DNA of 64,000 nt from Pyrenula massariospora (lineage: Eukaryota > Ascomycota > Eurotiomycetes > Pyrenulales > Pyrenulaceae): positions 2,232,001 through 2,296,000 of the forward strand of contig JAGFMI010000001.1 of NCBI GenBank assembly GCA_021030905.1, given 5' to 3'. Position 1 is the first letter of the stretch; every line of letters begins with the position of its first letter. Position numbers and translations under genes: made by a program. This document shows positions 38,138 through 49,977 of this stretch, piece by piece. Below the pieces are notes generated by a model. The model made no database searches. It was given only the letters and a program-made list of their open reading frames with translations, and was not told the origin of the DNA.

Positions 38138-38629
38138 TCATTCCTCCATTTCGACTGGCTCGTGGTCCTCGGCCTCTGGCTTGACCTGCGCGTTATCCTC
38201 GCCTTCTTCACCATTGGCCGTTGTGATCTTCTTTGGAGCCGCCTTCTTGCGTCTAGGGGTAGCCGTCTCATCAACATCCTCCTCGGTCTTGACCTTGCGC
38301 TTACGGCCGCCAGGGGTCTTAGGAGTTGAGGGAGCCGAGTGAGAAGTGCTGCCACCGGATTGTAGCTGTTCGCATTCTTTCTTCAATTTGTAGAATTTTT
38401 GACTGTGACAACATTAGTAACGTTGGAAAGGGAGGGTATAATAGCAGCAATGAAGTGTTGAGACAAAGGTGGAAAATTAAAGGTACCTCACGGCGCTGCC
38501 AGTGATATCTCCGCCCATGCCGGCAGCAACTTCATTCCAAGTACTGGAACTCAGCTTAGTTTCACCTTTAGAGATGACGAGCATGAGCAGTTTGAGCTTG
38601 TTTGAATCATTCCAAGCAATAGGTGCCAT
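38138..38629 (-). CDS. Myb/SANT-like protein with AT-hook-like tail (proximal first exon plus shared 3' exon)
   Basis: Exons 38629-38487 and 38402-38138 give 135 residues. The fold is MAPIAWNDSNKLKLLMLVIS, STWNEVAAGMGGDITGSAV, and, after a phase-2 intron, SQKFYKLKKECEQL. The tail has STPKTPGGRKRKVKTEE and ETATPRRKKAAPKK, which resemble AT-hook and nuclear localisation stretches, and then an acidic end. Two further first exons of the same class, at 38757-38881 and 39019-39149, lie upstream on the same strand. They end in the same phase without 3' exons of their own, so exon 2 may be shared among three starts. Confidence 0.8.
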
Positions 38630-38756
38630 TGTGAACAAGAGACGTAGAGTGTTGGGAGAGAAAAAGGATGATGCGAAAGTGAAAGTGTATGTGGTTGTGA
38701 GGTTGATATTGCCAGGCAGCCGGCGGAGAAAACTAGCCCGCGCTTCATTCACTCAC

Positions 38757-38881
38757 CGGCATGCTTCGCCAGTAAAGCCTTTTCCCATGCGGCCAGCGAC
38801 CTCGTCCCACTTCGGTTTCTGCTCCGGATCCATGGTACAGAGCAAGAGCTTTCGCTCGGTGAGATCATTCCAAGGAGACAT
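38757..38881 (-). CDS. Myb/SANT-like first exon (middle copy) lacking its own 3' exon
   Basis: The ATG at 38881 opens MSPWNDLTERKLLLCTM, then PKWDEVAGRMGKGFTGEAC, and the exon ends TGC CG|GTGAGT in phase 2 at 38757. No continuation is found before the next ATG at 38629. Joined to the acceptor at 38402 it would read EACRQKFYKLKKE, which completes the fold very well. So it is either an alternative first exon or a truncated tandem duplicate. Confidence 0.65.
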
Positions 38882-39018
38882 ACTCGAATGGTGTTGGTAG
38901 GCAAAGATTGTGCGGATGGTGGATCAAGGGAATGGTGATGGATGGAGAGCCTGCGGTATACGGGTGTGGAGGACAAGCGAAGAAAACATAAGCCAAGGGA
39001 AAATTTGGAGAAGCTCAC

Positions 39019-39149
39019 CGGCACTGTTCATCATTGATGCCTTCGCCCATCTTCGCCCCCATCCCTACGAATTGCGCTCGCGAGACCGAGGTGTCGAGAC
39101 CGAGCAGCAACATGAGCAACTTTTTGTCGTGCTTGTCGCTCCACACCAT
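39019..39149 (-). CDS. Myb/SANT-like first exon (distal copy) lacking its own 3' exon
   Basis: The ATG at 39149 opens MVWSDKHDKKLLMLLLGL, then VGMGAKMGEGINDEQC, and the exon ends TGC CG|GTGAGC in phase 2 at 39019. As with the middle copy, no 3' exon follows before the next start at 38881. Splicing to 38402 would give EQCRQKFYKLKKE in frame. An alternative is splicing to an AG just before the middle ATG (CGAG|T ATG), which also keeps frame and would make a double-domain protein. Confidence 0.65.
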
Positions 39150-39787
39150 GTTGAAGATCGCTTTAGAGGTCGAAGTGTTATGGAATTGAATTTTAAGGAT
39201 AGGTGAAGGCAGGCGTAATGAATACACCGTAAGGGCGATAATAGATGTTGATGATGATCGGGGATGAAGATAGTAAAGGGGTAGCAGGTCACGTGCCAAG
39301 TACATCCGGGACTCCGGTGTTAGTGGATTCATGTAAGCTTCACCGTGAAGAGAGTTGTGCATACGCGTTCTTCGTGTATTGTGGAGGTACATCAGCTAGA
39401 TGACAAGCTTTAACTCCAGCTCCCACCTTGCCACTAATCATTCTGCCCAAAATGAATGCAAAAACTGTAGACGAAGAATACCGAAATATATGAAGTTTAT
39501 TTTCCTCCCGTCGGGGTTCTAAGCTATCACATAACGCCCAACATTGCCAAATGCGACAGGGAAGATGTTAAATTAGACTCGATAGACCCGTAGGCAAGCC
39601 GAAAAAGCTTTCAGAAGACAGGGCAGATGGCTTCGTTGATGCAAGGACTAAGGAAGGTTAGAAATCGGAGAAGTGAGAACGAGGTATGGGAGGGCAAGAC
39701 ACACCCAAACAGATACAGCCATGACCAACGACTTTCACCGTCTCAGCGTCCCACATTCATGACCGGATATTACCTTGAAGTATTCTC
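39150..39787. other. Intergenic, no gene seen
   Basis: Upstream region of the distal first exon and 3' flank of the next minus-strand gene. No further Myb/SANT-like exon was recognised here. Confidence 0.5.
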
Positions 39788-40759
39788 TCATCTCCTCAAC
39801 TTCGTGAATCTTCCATGGTCGTCTCTCTGCCATGGCCCTGTTGAATCTGGGTCGCTACCGGCAGTTGTTGACCAGTCTGCGGAGAATCGCACATGTTCGC
39901 GACCACCACTCAACGCAGTGCTATTGTGAGATGGCTCAGATGGTACCGCTGCAGTGTGGGAGGATGGCCGCGGACGATCGATGGTCTCTTCGCGCCGGAA
40001 ACGCTAAAAATGTTAGCCCTGCTATACTCCATTTTTTAAATCGGTCACTCACTTGGCCCAAACGCCGATGTCTTGGAGTGATAATATCTTCATTGTCGTC
40101 ATCATCAATGGAAGGCCGGTTTCGATGGAATCTCGCCTCCAGCGATTCATGGGTTAACTTGGATTTTCGCATGACAACGGCAAAGTCGCGATTTGGGATC
40201 TCAGAATCCTTAACAGGAATGACTGAGCCTGGCGGAATGTCATCCAACACACTCGAAGCTCTAGTGCGGCGAGCTCTCTTCGTCGACGGTGGGCTGGCTG
40301 GTTCCTCTGCCCTCCGACGTTGGTGGCCAGCATCCTGCGCGTCTCTTTGAGCCGTGCGTTGGCTCCTTGGGGGAGTTGACGGGGACGGAGTCCGCGTCCG
40401 CTCATCTTCAGATGCTGTAGCAGCAAGGTCATCGCCTAACCCGCCAAGCCGGGGTCTTGGACGTCTTGAATCTAGCTGTCGGCTGGATGAGCGTGCACCA
40501 AGCTCCGGTGGCATTTCTAAGACTTTTGATCTTGTGTACCTATAAATCCTCCTGTGTACTGAACAGTCAATCATGAAAGGAATAACGAATTTGGCAGGGA
40601 ACGAACATACTTCGATGTATCAATATTGTCGATCCCCGCAAACTCTGTAAATTTATTCCAATACTCCTCAGTCCATTGCATGTTCTGACCAAGTGTCTCT
40701 CGCCACATGGCCAAAATTATTCTGGTTCCCGCCTTCAAATCTTCCGGGCTGCAAGGCAT
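39788..40759 (-). CDS. Unknown protein with short helical N-terminus and disordered Arg/Ser-rich body
   Basis: Exons 40759-40611, 40551-40053 and 40003-39788 give 287 residues. The N-terminus (SPEDLKAGTRIILAMWRETL, QWTEEYWNKFTEFAGIDNID) has Trp/Leu-rich helices that weakly recall the Myb/SANT-like first exons nearby, but the VAxxMG turn is replaced by FTEFAGI. The body is basic and Ser/Pro/Arg-rich (QLDSRRPRPRLGG, TKRARRTRASS) with an acidic run (SIDDDDNEDI). Nuclear location is likely. I do not recognise the family. Gene context, size and exon plan are like the neighbours, so it may be a diverged member. Confidence 0.65.
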
Positions 40760-42264
40760 TATGAGAAAGATTTGATACGGCTTTGAACGAACGGCAACAG
40801 TCTGTGACGGGCAACAGACGAAAGATCTTAGTGATCTCGAAAGGCTTAATATGAGGAAAAGGTACAAGCTTGGAAGGTTTCTGAAATGGGCATAGAGGTT
40901 GAAGGAGAGAAGAAGGAAGAGAAAGTGTCTGCGCGATACCTCTTTACGCGTCTCCAGTCACCGCGAGAAGACGCGATGGACGCGGGTCGCGACTCGAGGC
41001 GATGGATGAGACAGCATCATCGGGTTTGTGCATACCCATCCACGCAACAATGGTCCAGGGTCGACTGAGCCAACCGCGAAGGCTAGAGACCGTACGCCGA
41101 CGGAAAGCCGGGTAATAATACGCACAACGCATCAATGTGATGCGGGCAAAGACATTCCTATAAGGAAAGACTAACATTTGCATCCTGACTGTCTTTCTAG
41201 GATAGCCGACCCATCTTGTCCTGGGAACTTTGGCAACCCCACTCAACAACACCATCGAGAGGGATGGCTGCCGCACTGTAGACGGACGATCATCTAGCCC
41301 ACAAGAAGCGGTCATCATCAATGGTAGCTTGTATGCGACGTTTGGCATTACGCTGACTTTAAATGGAAAGATGGGTGTTGAGTTAAAGCTGGGCACTTGT
41401 CTTTGGGGGTGAGAAATCTCTTGGAGAAATTGGAGATGACACACCCCACCTGCCACGGTTGAACCGGGGAAAATATTCATGCGAACGCCAGGGTATCATA
41501 GATGGCGATGAGCAGAGGTATATACTTTCCTCTGCAGCTACTAAGTGATGGATGAAACCGTGATGGCCGTTAATTTTCAGTGGCGCTAGGTCCCCCTAGC
41601 GGGTAGGAAACCCCGCCGCTCCCGTTAACCATCTCGAGGTCTCCAGCCTCAGTCTACAATTCTAGCTTCGAGAATGTCTTCCCACGGCGTCTCAGCAATT
41701 CATGTCAATCATTTCTTCCCTCTATCCGCTTCCTGTGCCTAATTGATGCCCTCATTGCATTTGTAGATTGGACGGCCGTTGTGTGCAGTTGCTCTTCGTG
41801 CCCGGAGGCTGATTTTAGTGCGAACATGGCGGGGAAAAGTTCATCCTCGGCCGAAGTGCGGCGAGAGAGCCCCTGCCAAGAAATTTCGCACCCCCTATTC
41901 CGCATGTTGAACCTTCTCACCGTCGCTACCTCTCATGCGACGATATAAGCTCAATGCAGCTTGGATATTATTTCTCGCTATATTTTGGCATTTGGATCTT
42001 TCACAAGTGTGAGTGACGTGGACGAAAGGGAAGGAAGGATAAGGTGACGGTGTGATTGAGATCGCTCAATGAGATGGCTACATCCCTTAACATGGATGTG
42101 TCTTGAGGTTCATCGAGCAGACACTGATATCTGATGAGGGAATGTGATTGACTTCTGACCGAAAGCTGTTGTACACAATGATTTATCCCTAACCCGAAAG
42201 CTAATACCCCATCACTTATTCCGCCAGACCAACGACCAGTCTAACCCCTCCTTTGAACTTGTTG
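40760..42264. other. Intergenic, no gene seen
   Basis: No supported coding region in 1.5 kb. A minus-strand open frame at 40944-41480 lacks motifs and splice support. A short palindrome GCTAGGTCCCCCTAGC lies at 41584-41599. Confidence 0.5.
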
Positions 42265-43493
42265 CTACGACCGTTGCCTCGGTCTCGCCGGCGCCGTAGT
42301 CGGCGGCTCCACCCTCTGGAAGTGATTTGTGATGCTTCCGTTAGTCGCGATGGAGTAGGCCTCTGAGCTGGTCTTTCCTTTCAACTCCTTGGCGTCGTGG
42401 GCTACCAGATCTATGGTCCTCTGCCTGAACTGCACCAGGCTTCCTTTTTTGCCGTCTGACTGGACGACCATTTCTTCCTTTGGACCCAGGTACATGCCGA
42501 ATGCTTTTGTCTTGGATGAGTAGACCATCTCGTCTGGCCGTTTCCTCCTGATCTGACTTGAGGCTGAGGTACGGTTCGGTCGATGAACTCGAGGCTGAGG
42601 TAACCTTTGGGCTTGAGATCGAGGAGATGGCTGCACAGAAATTTGATCTGACGTCTGATCTCTCGATTGGCGTGAGGCTTGTGCTCGAGGCTTGATTGAC
42701 GGGGGCACGTGAGGCGCAACAATTTCTGGCACTTGAACGGGTACCGACGTTGGTACCTGAGGTAAAGGCAATGTTTGCATCACAGGCACTGATGGCAATG
42801 CTCGAGAATGAGTAGGGGTAGCGACGGTGGCCCTCGACGACGACGAGATCTCCGGTCCTCCGATCTGTCTTCTATGTCCTTTGGTCCACATTGGCACTGC
42901 CGTAGGGTCTTCAGAGTTAGCCACCTCATCGAAAGACGTCGCGATCAACTCTTCAACCCCGTCCTCGCATGGGAACTCGTCGTCTGAATCAAGGTCTTGA
43001 ATTGGATTCACAGCTTTCGCAGCTTCTTCTGTCGCTTCCGTCGCTTTCTCCGCCTCACGAGCGTCTTCGTTGGCTGCTGCTTCTTGGAAAGCTTGTGTGA
43101 AACCTGGCTCTGCGAAAGGGTCGTTCTCGGGCGACGACTGTAGTCGAGCAGCGGAACGGTGTGAAATCTCACAAAGGTTCGAAAACTCCGGTTGAGGCGT
43201 GTTCGGTCGTGGATTATTCAAAGCAGCGGTCTTGGGAGCCTTCACGCATTTCTTGAGGCGTTTGTTGTGTGGTTGGGGCGCAACTGATGGCATGTTCACG
43301 GGGTCGTTCTGCAGAACAGGGCGACCGTTCCACATTAAAGGCTCCGAAGCCTTGCGTTCTCTGACGTCTGTTTCCTTGTTAATTTCACACAATCAACCGC
43401 ATCGGGAATACTCGCTAAATGGATACTTATCCATAACCGCTCAAGAATATTCACGAGCACCTTTCTGTACGCTGCGTAAGCATGATAGTCCAT
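42265..43493 (-). CDS. Disordered protein of unknown function
   Basis: The main exon (43374-42265) encodes 369 residues. An upstream exon at 43493-43461 (MDYHAYAAYRK) joins it in phase 0 and supplies an ATG, since the open frame itself has only non-ATG starts. The body has an Ala/Glu-rich coiled-coil-like stretch (AFQEAAANEDAREAEKATEA), an acidic patch (DLDSDDEFPCEDGVEEL), a Pro/Val/Gln-rich middle and a more ordered C-terminal part (DEMVYSSKTKAFGMYLGPKE, GSLVQFRQRTIDLVAHDAKE). A segment at about 43730-43800 on the same strand (WQPSHPN...TQWNDAT|GTAAG) could be an additional first exon reminiscent of the Myb/SANT-like starts, but it has no ATG in frame. No family recognised. Confidence 0.55.
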
Positions 43494-44944
43494 TTCGACA
43501 AACAGACAGCGAACCCTTAGCTATGTTCGTAGAGAGCGTGACCTGAATTGTGACTTGAAGCTCTTTTTCTAAACGTGAGAGATGCGTATGCCGTTTCTTT
43601 AGTAATTTTTGGAGCTCTAGTCACTTGGTAGAAGAGCGAACCCTCCGACGAGGTCAATGGTAAGGATGGTGACGAGAAAGTGAAGTGTGTTTTCGAGTCA
43701 CGGCGGTTTTCAGTTGCTGTCTGCATCTTACCGGTCGCATCGTTCCATTGAGTCCTATTTGACAGCGACCCTATGAGCGTGTTTGGGTGTGATGGCTGCC
43801 AGTCCACATTGAAAGTTCAACAGTGGCGGGGCAACTATCTCAATCCCAGTATACAGTCAATCCCTGTCAAGCATGGTCTGTCGCAGCTTTCAGTGGACCT
43901 TTCTATCGCTGTAGAATTTGTACAACACTGGCCCAAGGTAGAGCTGTCATAGCACTTGATCGACCTCCTGTGCGACAATGCGAGCCATGCCAAAGCAGAA
44001 ATGCGTACACGGGATCTTGTGTTAGGCAGCCACGCCACAACTGCGGTGCTGCATTAGGTGCTGTCAGAGACCGTGATCCAAGTGATAGCCTTCGAAGCCC
44101 TGTACGCAACAGCGAAATGATTCCTGAAACCTCCACTGAACACGCCTGTTGTCGCGGTCACTTCGCCTTCCTCTTTGCCCGGCTCTGTATACCTTGTATG
44201 TAAGCTGCCTGCGTGGGACTCGCACGATCCTGGAGGCTAGATGACTTTTTCCAGGGAGCTAGCTGGTACGGCAACCTGCAGCCTTTTTTTTTTTTTTTTG
44301 AGAGGCTACTGTCGTAGCTTGACTAGCGCTCTAACCAGGATGATCACTGATCATGGACCCAAGGAGCTCACTCTTTCCACGCCTCCGCCCACCAGTCCCT
44401 TCCCTCTTTTCCCGCGCACCCATCCCGTTCTCATATGTTTACCTCTGATGCCAATTCTGGCCTGGCGCGAGACTTGTTACTATGCAAAGGAAAGGATACG
44501 CGGGTTGGTGAGGATGCATGGCGGCCAAAGTTTGGCGTTCTGAGGAATGTCTTGTAGGCAACATTTGATAAGATTCTTACATGTAGAGAACCAAGAAGGT
44601 GTAGTTTGCTGGGGAGGCGGGTGCGGGGAGGGCGTGGGAGAGGAAATGAGGCGTAAGAAGAAAGGGGAATTAGGGGTTAAGTTAATAGCCAGAAAAGGGG
44701 GGATGAGATAGCGGAGTATTATGTCCGCCAGATGTCTCGAGGCACATTACAATCGAAGCATGAGCGAATTTGTCGGCCAACTTCAAAGCGACAGCGAGGT
44801 CGAAGGCGCATTTCACGATTATCGGCCGCACGAGTTTAGCCTATCTACTAGCTAAGAATCAAGCTGATCTGATTCTCCCTGCAGCCTCCAAATGCTTCAC
44901 GTAGGTCTGTCGGCGTGCGAACCTTGATAGCAAACTATCAGCGA
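43494..44944. other. Intergenic, no gene seen
   Basis: No supported gene. A run of 16 T lies at 44284-44299. Open frames on plus between 43823 and 44540 look compositional. Confidence 0.5.
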
Positions 44945-46134
44945 TCACAAACTACGGGAATTTCTGAGAGTGAGGGCCGACTTACTCCTGAAAGCATCCA
45001 ACTTCCGTTTCTTGTTCCTAGACCCAGCAGTCTTAGGTGACGGAGGCACGTCCCAATAATCAATTTGATCTCCCCCGTGTCCCCTGACGGTCGAAGGCCC
45101 TGGTAGCTCTTTGAGCTCGCCGCGAGAATACTCATCACGCACCGAACGATCGGCCATTGTCAGATTAGACTGGGTGAAAGCCATGACATGGTTGTCTAGC
45201 AGAGAGTCCCAGATCGATCGTAGTGCGTCCTGGTGAGGAGGCCTAATCCCTTTTGTCCGTAGGATATTCTGCAGGCTACCAACTACGTATCGATTGCCGG
45301 TCCCCGAAAACAAATCGTCGAGATGGGACGAAGATATTGACTTCTTCTGCGCCACCACATCGGGGTGGGAATTTATCATGTCGACTATGTAGTTCGTAGC
45401 TTCGAGGCGTTTGACCGGTGAATCGAATCTCACAATGACACCTTCAAGTAAATATTCCGCGAGACTCTCCGCTTTTTTCATTGTTGTCATTTGGACGATG
45501 AGAAGCCGATAGACCCTTCATCTGGTCTTTGTAAGCAGCATCACCGTCATCTTCACCCTCTTTTCCGTCCTCTTTCTGCTCGTCATCCTCGTCGACAATC
45601 TCATCCTCTTCCTGCTCACTGATATTACTGCTACTCTTTTCCTCGTTATCCCTTTGCTCCTTTCCATCCTTACCTTCTCCCTCTACCTCATCCTCCAGAC
45701 CTCCCTCGGTCTCCTCTCCCTCCGATTCCGATAAGTCTTCCGATTCATCTAGTTCAACCAAATTTGTCAGACGTTGGACCCATTGGGGATTGCGTTTTGA
45801 AACATTTTCAAACTGTCTGGCCAGCGCGCGGTTGCTGGCCAGAACAGCTTCCCTTGACTGAGTCAGCGTTGAAGAGTCTGCTTGAGGGAGTAAGAACGAC
45901 ATACCACGGATCACCTTCCATATCAGGCGGGTACCATTCCTGGCTCAATGGTGACCGGGAAGCTTTTGTGACCACGTAGATGAGCTCCATTTGCCACTTG
46001 CATGCTTCAATATCAACCTCATTTGGATCTTTGGGGAAGATTCTCTTGAAAATTTTAAAGAAGGTGAATTTTTTCTTGGAAGCACTTGCCGCCAGATCTC
46101 CATTACAGCTGCCCGTGACCACTGTCTTGTTCAT
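44945..46134 (-). CDS. Acidic-linker protein of unknown function
   Basis: Three exons are proposed (46134-45901, 45857-45515, 45471-44945), giving 367 residues. Both introns are 43 nt with GTC donors (GTCGTT, GTCTAT), so splice sites are provisional; a GTATGT donor at 45904 is stronger but breaks the frame. The N-terminal part is basic and hydrophobic (KKKFTFFKIFKRIFPKDPN, CKWQMELIYVV). A strongly acidic middle (about 45540-45740) follows. The C-terminal part is helical and ordered (AESLAEYLLEGVIVRF, RLEATNYIVDMINSHPDVV, DALRSIWDSLLDNHVMAF), ending with a basic KKRKLDAFR stretch. It sits tail-out from the Myb/SANT-like gene at 46789, with 650 bases between the divergent starts. Confidence 0.6.
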
Positions 46135-46788
46135 CGGTATTGTAAGGATGATTGGGATGGGTAGAAGATAAGAAAAGTAGAAGGCTAATGTGATTGGAAA
46201 TAGATACCCGCAACGATAAAGATGGAAGGATGGGAGATTCCACTAAAATCGCGTGTCAGATCCATAGGCTCGCCTCCCGTATTAAGCCCTTGAGTGAAAG
46301 AGTCACATGCCAGCTCCCAGTCTATCGATCAATTCATTGCACCTTCGAAAAGCCTCACTATGCTCGCAGCTCAAGAAGGCGAGGAGCCGACGGGGAAGCA
46401 GAGCCGTACCAGAATTCGAAAATCTGCGAGAATAGGGCACATGGACCTGAATCTGGGGACCTGCATTAGGTTTATGCATTTCATGACAGGGGTCTCATGG
46501 GGCATGTACACTGACTTCGGTTGGGTCTTTGCATGGCAGGCCAGATTGTAAGATATCCACAATGAATCTATATTTGCACTACGACAACCGACCACCGGAG
46601 AATCCCATATTTGTTCCCAAGCACCGCATGATCACGTGTAGTACGGGGTCTTTCGAAATCCCCCCGTCGATGTGTGAAGAATCCAACTTCTTTCTCAGCC
46701 CTCAACTTCGATACGCTTTTTTTTCTATTGCGCTTGTCCCCTGATTTACGTTTTTCACTGACATCACATCTCCTCGTTCATAGACAAT

Positions 46789-48264
46789 ATGGCTATCCCA
46801 AATGCCAGCACCTCAAATATTGCTATTGATAGTGGCAGCAATCCAGACTGGCCATTGGTCTTAGACTTTAATCTTTTGATGTTTATCATGCTTGAGCCGG
46901 ATCGAAAACGGCCGGACCTGAATAGGGTCGCGGCTCAGATGGGACCCTTTTATACTCCTGAAAAGATTAAGTCAGTTACCATCCTTCAGATATGCTGGTT
47001 TCTAACGTCTTTGAAGATTACGGTTAAATCTACTGAAGAAGCTCACCTTCTTTCAAACCCGCATTCAAGCTGCTCAAGCCGCCGCGAGAAATTTTCTGCC
47101 AAACAAATTACCTACTCAACAACTCATGGACGAGGAATTGGCGGGATGGGTGGAAACTGCCACAGAGGTACCCCGCCGACTCGGAGATCCCATTCCACCA
47201 TATCCTCGTCTACCGGACCTTTCCCCATGGGATCATGATAGATGGTCACTGAGTCTTGATAATACGCGACAAGGTGCTCAAAAACCAGCCAACCATGAAT
47301 CCGGAGCGTGGCGAAGCAATATAGTAAATCATCGCCCCAACCAACAAAACCGTCTGTACGCCCCCATGGCACCCTCAAGAGGCTCACGAGTTCCACAAGG
47401 TTACGATCGTCCATATCCATCTAGGCCTAATGATATCCCTCTGGAAGGAAAGCACCAAGGCGGTCCGCCCTCAAGGCAATGGCAAAAGAAAGGTGGGCAA
47501 TCATCATCTGGCGTGCATTCCCAGGGCGGAAAACCTAGAGAGGAGTCAAAGGTATCGAACGGTCAAGGGAGCACCTCCAACACCAAGGTCCATGACAGAA
47601 ACAACTACAGTTTCCAGCCAAAGGGGGAGGCGCAAGTCGCAGCAAAACAGACCCCGGCAAGTCAGGCTCTTCCTAGCCACATCCAGGGCAAGGGTTCCAA
47701 TAACGGTCAATCATCGGGAGTTCACAACACCCCGAAGCAAGGCAAAGTCTTAAAACTCAATTTCGAGGCCAATAACGTCGCCGAGTCTAGCAGACGACAT
47801 GAAGACGTCCCTCAAAACGTCGTCAGAACCACGCACCAAGATAAACAAGTAGCAAAGACCAGCAACAAAGTTTCAGACCAGAAGCAAACTTCCGGTCGCG
47901 ACGTGGGGGAAGAAGAAAGCTCAGATGACGAGAGTGAAGCGGTAGGTCCTGGTGACAAACCTATTATCAGCATCAAGTGAGGCTCACTGGTATTTAGACA
48001 TCGTCTTCAGAATCTAAAGGGGAGGATGCAACAGCGGGCACTTCTTCACAGCCGCCACAGCAAGACAAAAAGGGAAAGTCAAAAGTGCTGTCACAGGTTA
48101 ACACCTCGAAGCAGCAGAGACTTTCTCAGAACCTAGTGACACAGGGGAAGAAGCGGAAGGGGTCTGTCGGAGTGTTATCCGAAAAGCCGGCCCACAAGCA
48201 GAAAAGGAGTAGAGCTAGGAAGGGAAAGGGGCACCGTTCTAAAGGTCAAGGTGGAAGCGAATAA
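46789..48264 (+). CDS. Myb/SANT-like protein with long low-complexity tail
   Basis: Three exons (46789-46970, 47017-47941, 47998-48264) give 457 residues. The fold is at about 22-75: LVLDFNLLMFIMLEPDRKRP, LNRVAAQMGPFYTPEKIK, and after a 46-nt intron LRLNLLKKLTFFQTRIQAA. The intron (donor GTCAGT) splits the third helix as in the genes at 5090-6797 and 38138. The tail is rich in Gln, Asn, Gly, Ser and Pro, with an acidic patch (EEESSDDESEA) and a basic end (KKRKGSV, KQKRSRARKGKGHRSKGQ). It suggests a nuclear protein prone to condensate-like behaviour, but this is inference from composition. No named orthologue. Confidence 0.75.
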
Positions 48265-49070
48265 GAAGCTTGATGAGCAGGCAGCGAGTTGATATCGATC
48301 CATGGTTCTCGGATTTCAGAATGTTTTGACGGCGTTGTCATACGTGAGGTATGAGTCCATGTCTTTCGGGTTAGCAATTTCGTTCGTGATGATACATGTC
48401 AGTATCATCCAATGTCGTCTGTAGCAGAAAAAGTTGGAATGATGGCATTCTCTCCGAGTAATGTCTCTCGTGATCTTAGACTAGTCCACGAATCTCCGTA
48501 GATTTCATTGCACACAATTAATCTTCGTCGTGCCTATCGAGAGCGGTCGATTGAGCCTCTCCGCTGACTCGGAATTGATGCTCCGCAAGCTAGCCAACGG
48601 TTCTCTCCGAGTGTGAGCTCGCTGTTCGGGTGTCTCCCGCCTTTATCCAAGGTCTATTGTCGTGAAGGTCGTCTTCTGCTTATTATTCCGTCGTTGCCGA
48701 ACCTTCACCCAATTTCTGTATCGGCATTCTGAACTTCTCCAACATATGGAGAGAGAAGGTGGCGATTTGTTGTAATTGCTGCCAACATAAGTAAGCATCC
48801 CGCACGCTAGGTAGATTGGCCGCAGAGCGAAGAGCCATGGGAAATCGTGCAGACGAGGACAGTCTAAATTTCGGTTCTTGCTAATGGCCACTGCTCTTAT
48901 ATTTTCACAAGATGATGCTTTTCCCAACGGAAATGCTTCCAAAAAGACCATCCCTTCCCGGTCGCCTCAGCCCCTTTTCGTGCGCCAGTATCCGCGCAAA
49001 CCCAGTGTTGGATACTATCCTGTCTACAGCCGAGATTCAAGAAAGCCTTCTTCATATTTATCGTTAGGCA
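48265..49070. other. Intergenic, no gene seen
   Basis: Space between convergent genes (stops 48264 and 49071). No coding region, RNA gene or repeat supported. Confidence 0.5.
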
Positions 49071-49603
49071 TCATTCCTCCATCGCGTCAGGATTATTTTC
49101 GTCTTCATCCGCAAAATCCTCATCCTCGTCCTCATCTTCATCCTCAAGGTCCTCACCAGCATCTTTCGCCTCCTGCTCAGCAGCGGCGTAATCGATCTGC
49201 TTCCCTCGTGTCCGCGACCCGACAATGTTCTCTGTGTCAATTACGTTGCCGTCATCGTCATCGTCATCCTCCTCATCGACTGTGAGAAGATTAGCTCTGG
49301 GCAGAGTGGAGGGGACCGTGTTAAGGGACGAAGTGGATGGGATTTTAAGGATTGAAATTGTTCCATACCGTCATCATCCTGTCAAATAAGCGTCAGTGGT
49401 CCTGATATTCAAGTGGATTGGAGCCGCATCCCACTCACGTGCTCCTCGTTCCCGCTCTCCTCCGAGCTATCATCCTCGTCCATGTCCATCGCAGTGTCAT
49501 GCACTGGCGCGGTGTCCACGGCTTTTCCCTTTCCTTTTATGTCCGACATTGGTTCTGTCGTAGAAGTCTCGGTAGGAACCGCGGTGCCGTTCGCGTCTGC
49601 CAT
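49071..49603 (-). CDS. CHZ1: Histone H2A.Z-specific chaperone CHZ1
   Basis: Three exons (49603-49439, a 10-nt exon 49378-49369, and 49279-49071) give 127 residues. The acidic chain has the CHZ motif IDTENIVGSRTRGKQIDYAA, preceded by DEEDDDDDDGNV and followed by an Asp/Glu-rich end. The N-terminus KGKGKAVD...DMDEDDSSEESGNEEH is typical of fungal CHZ1. The protein carries H2A.Z-H2B to the SWR1 remodeller in the nucleus. The 10-nt microexon (GATGATGACG) is needed to keep frame across the two short introns. Confidence 0.9.
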
Positions 49604-49977
49604 ATTTCACGATCTGGCGAGTAGCGGAGCAGGGGGAGTTGAGAAGATGAGAGGGTGTGAAAGCGAACAATATTGGCGACGAGGCCTTTTCACAGTCGCG
49701 CTGGGAGGTATAGCTACACAGTGCGGTAGGATGGCGGTAAGGTTAGACACGTGCGTGGTGGTGGTCGAATGCGCAGCGCGATGAGGAAGCATTTGCGGCT
49801 CCGTTGATTGTGTCCCAATTCAGCGCCAAGCCGACCGTCCCCCTAACCGTAATGGGCAATGAGCTAGATAGGCCGCCGCACGTCGCGGAGCGAGTTTACA
49901 GCTTGAGCCTCAATCTCGTAAGCAACTCGGACTCCCGATGAATACTCGAGGCTCGTGGAGCTCTCACCTACCGAAGA

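Noticed and set aside
40944-41480. Minus-strand open frame of 178 codons
   Set aside because: No motif, no splice logic, arginine-rich mixed composition; looks like chance.
43823-44203. Plus-strand open frame of 126 codons
   Set aside because: Cys/Arg-rich without conserved motif, overlapping a possible upstream exon region of the opposite-strand gene.
44284-44299. Run of 16 T as a possible retroposed poly(A) tail
   Set aside because: No adjacent gene-like sequence or flanking duplication; a simple homopolymer run.
49080-49285. Plus-strand His/Pro-rich frame opposite CHZ1
   Set aside because: It is the complement of the acidic repeats of CHZ1.
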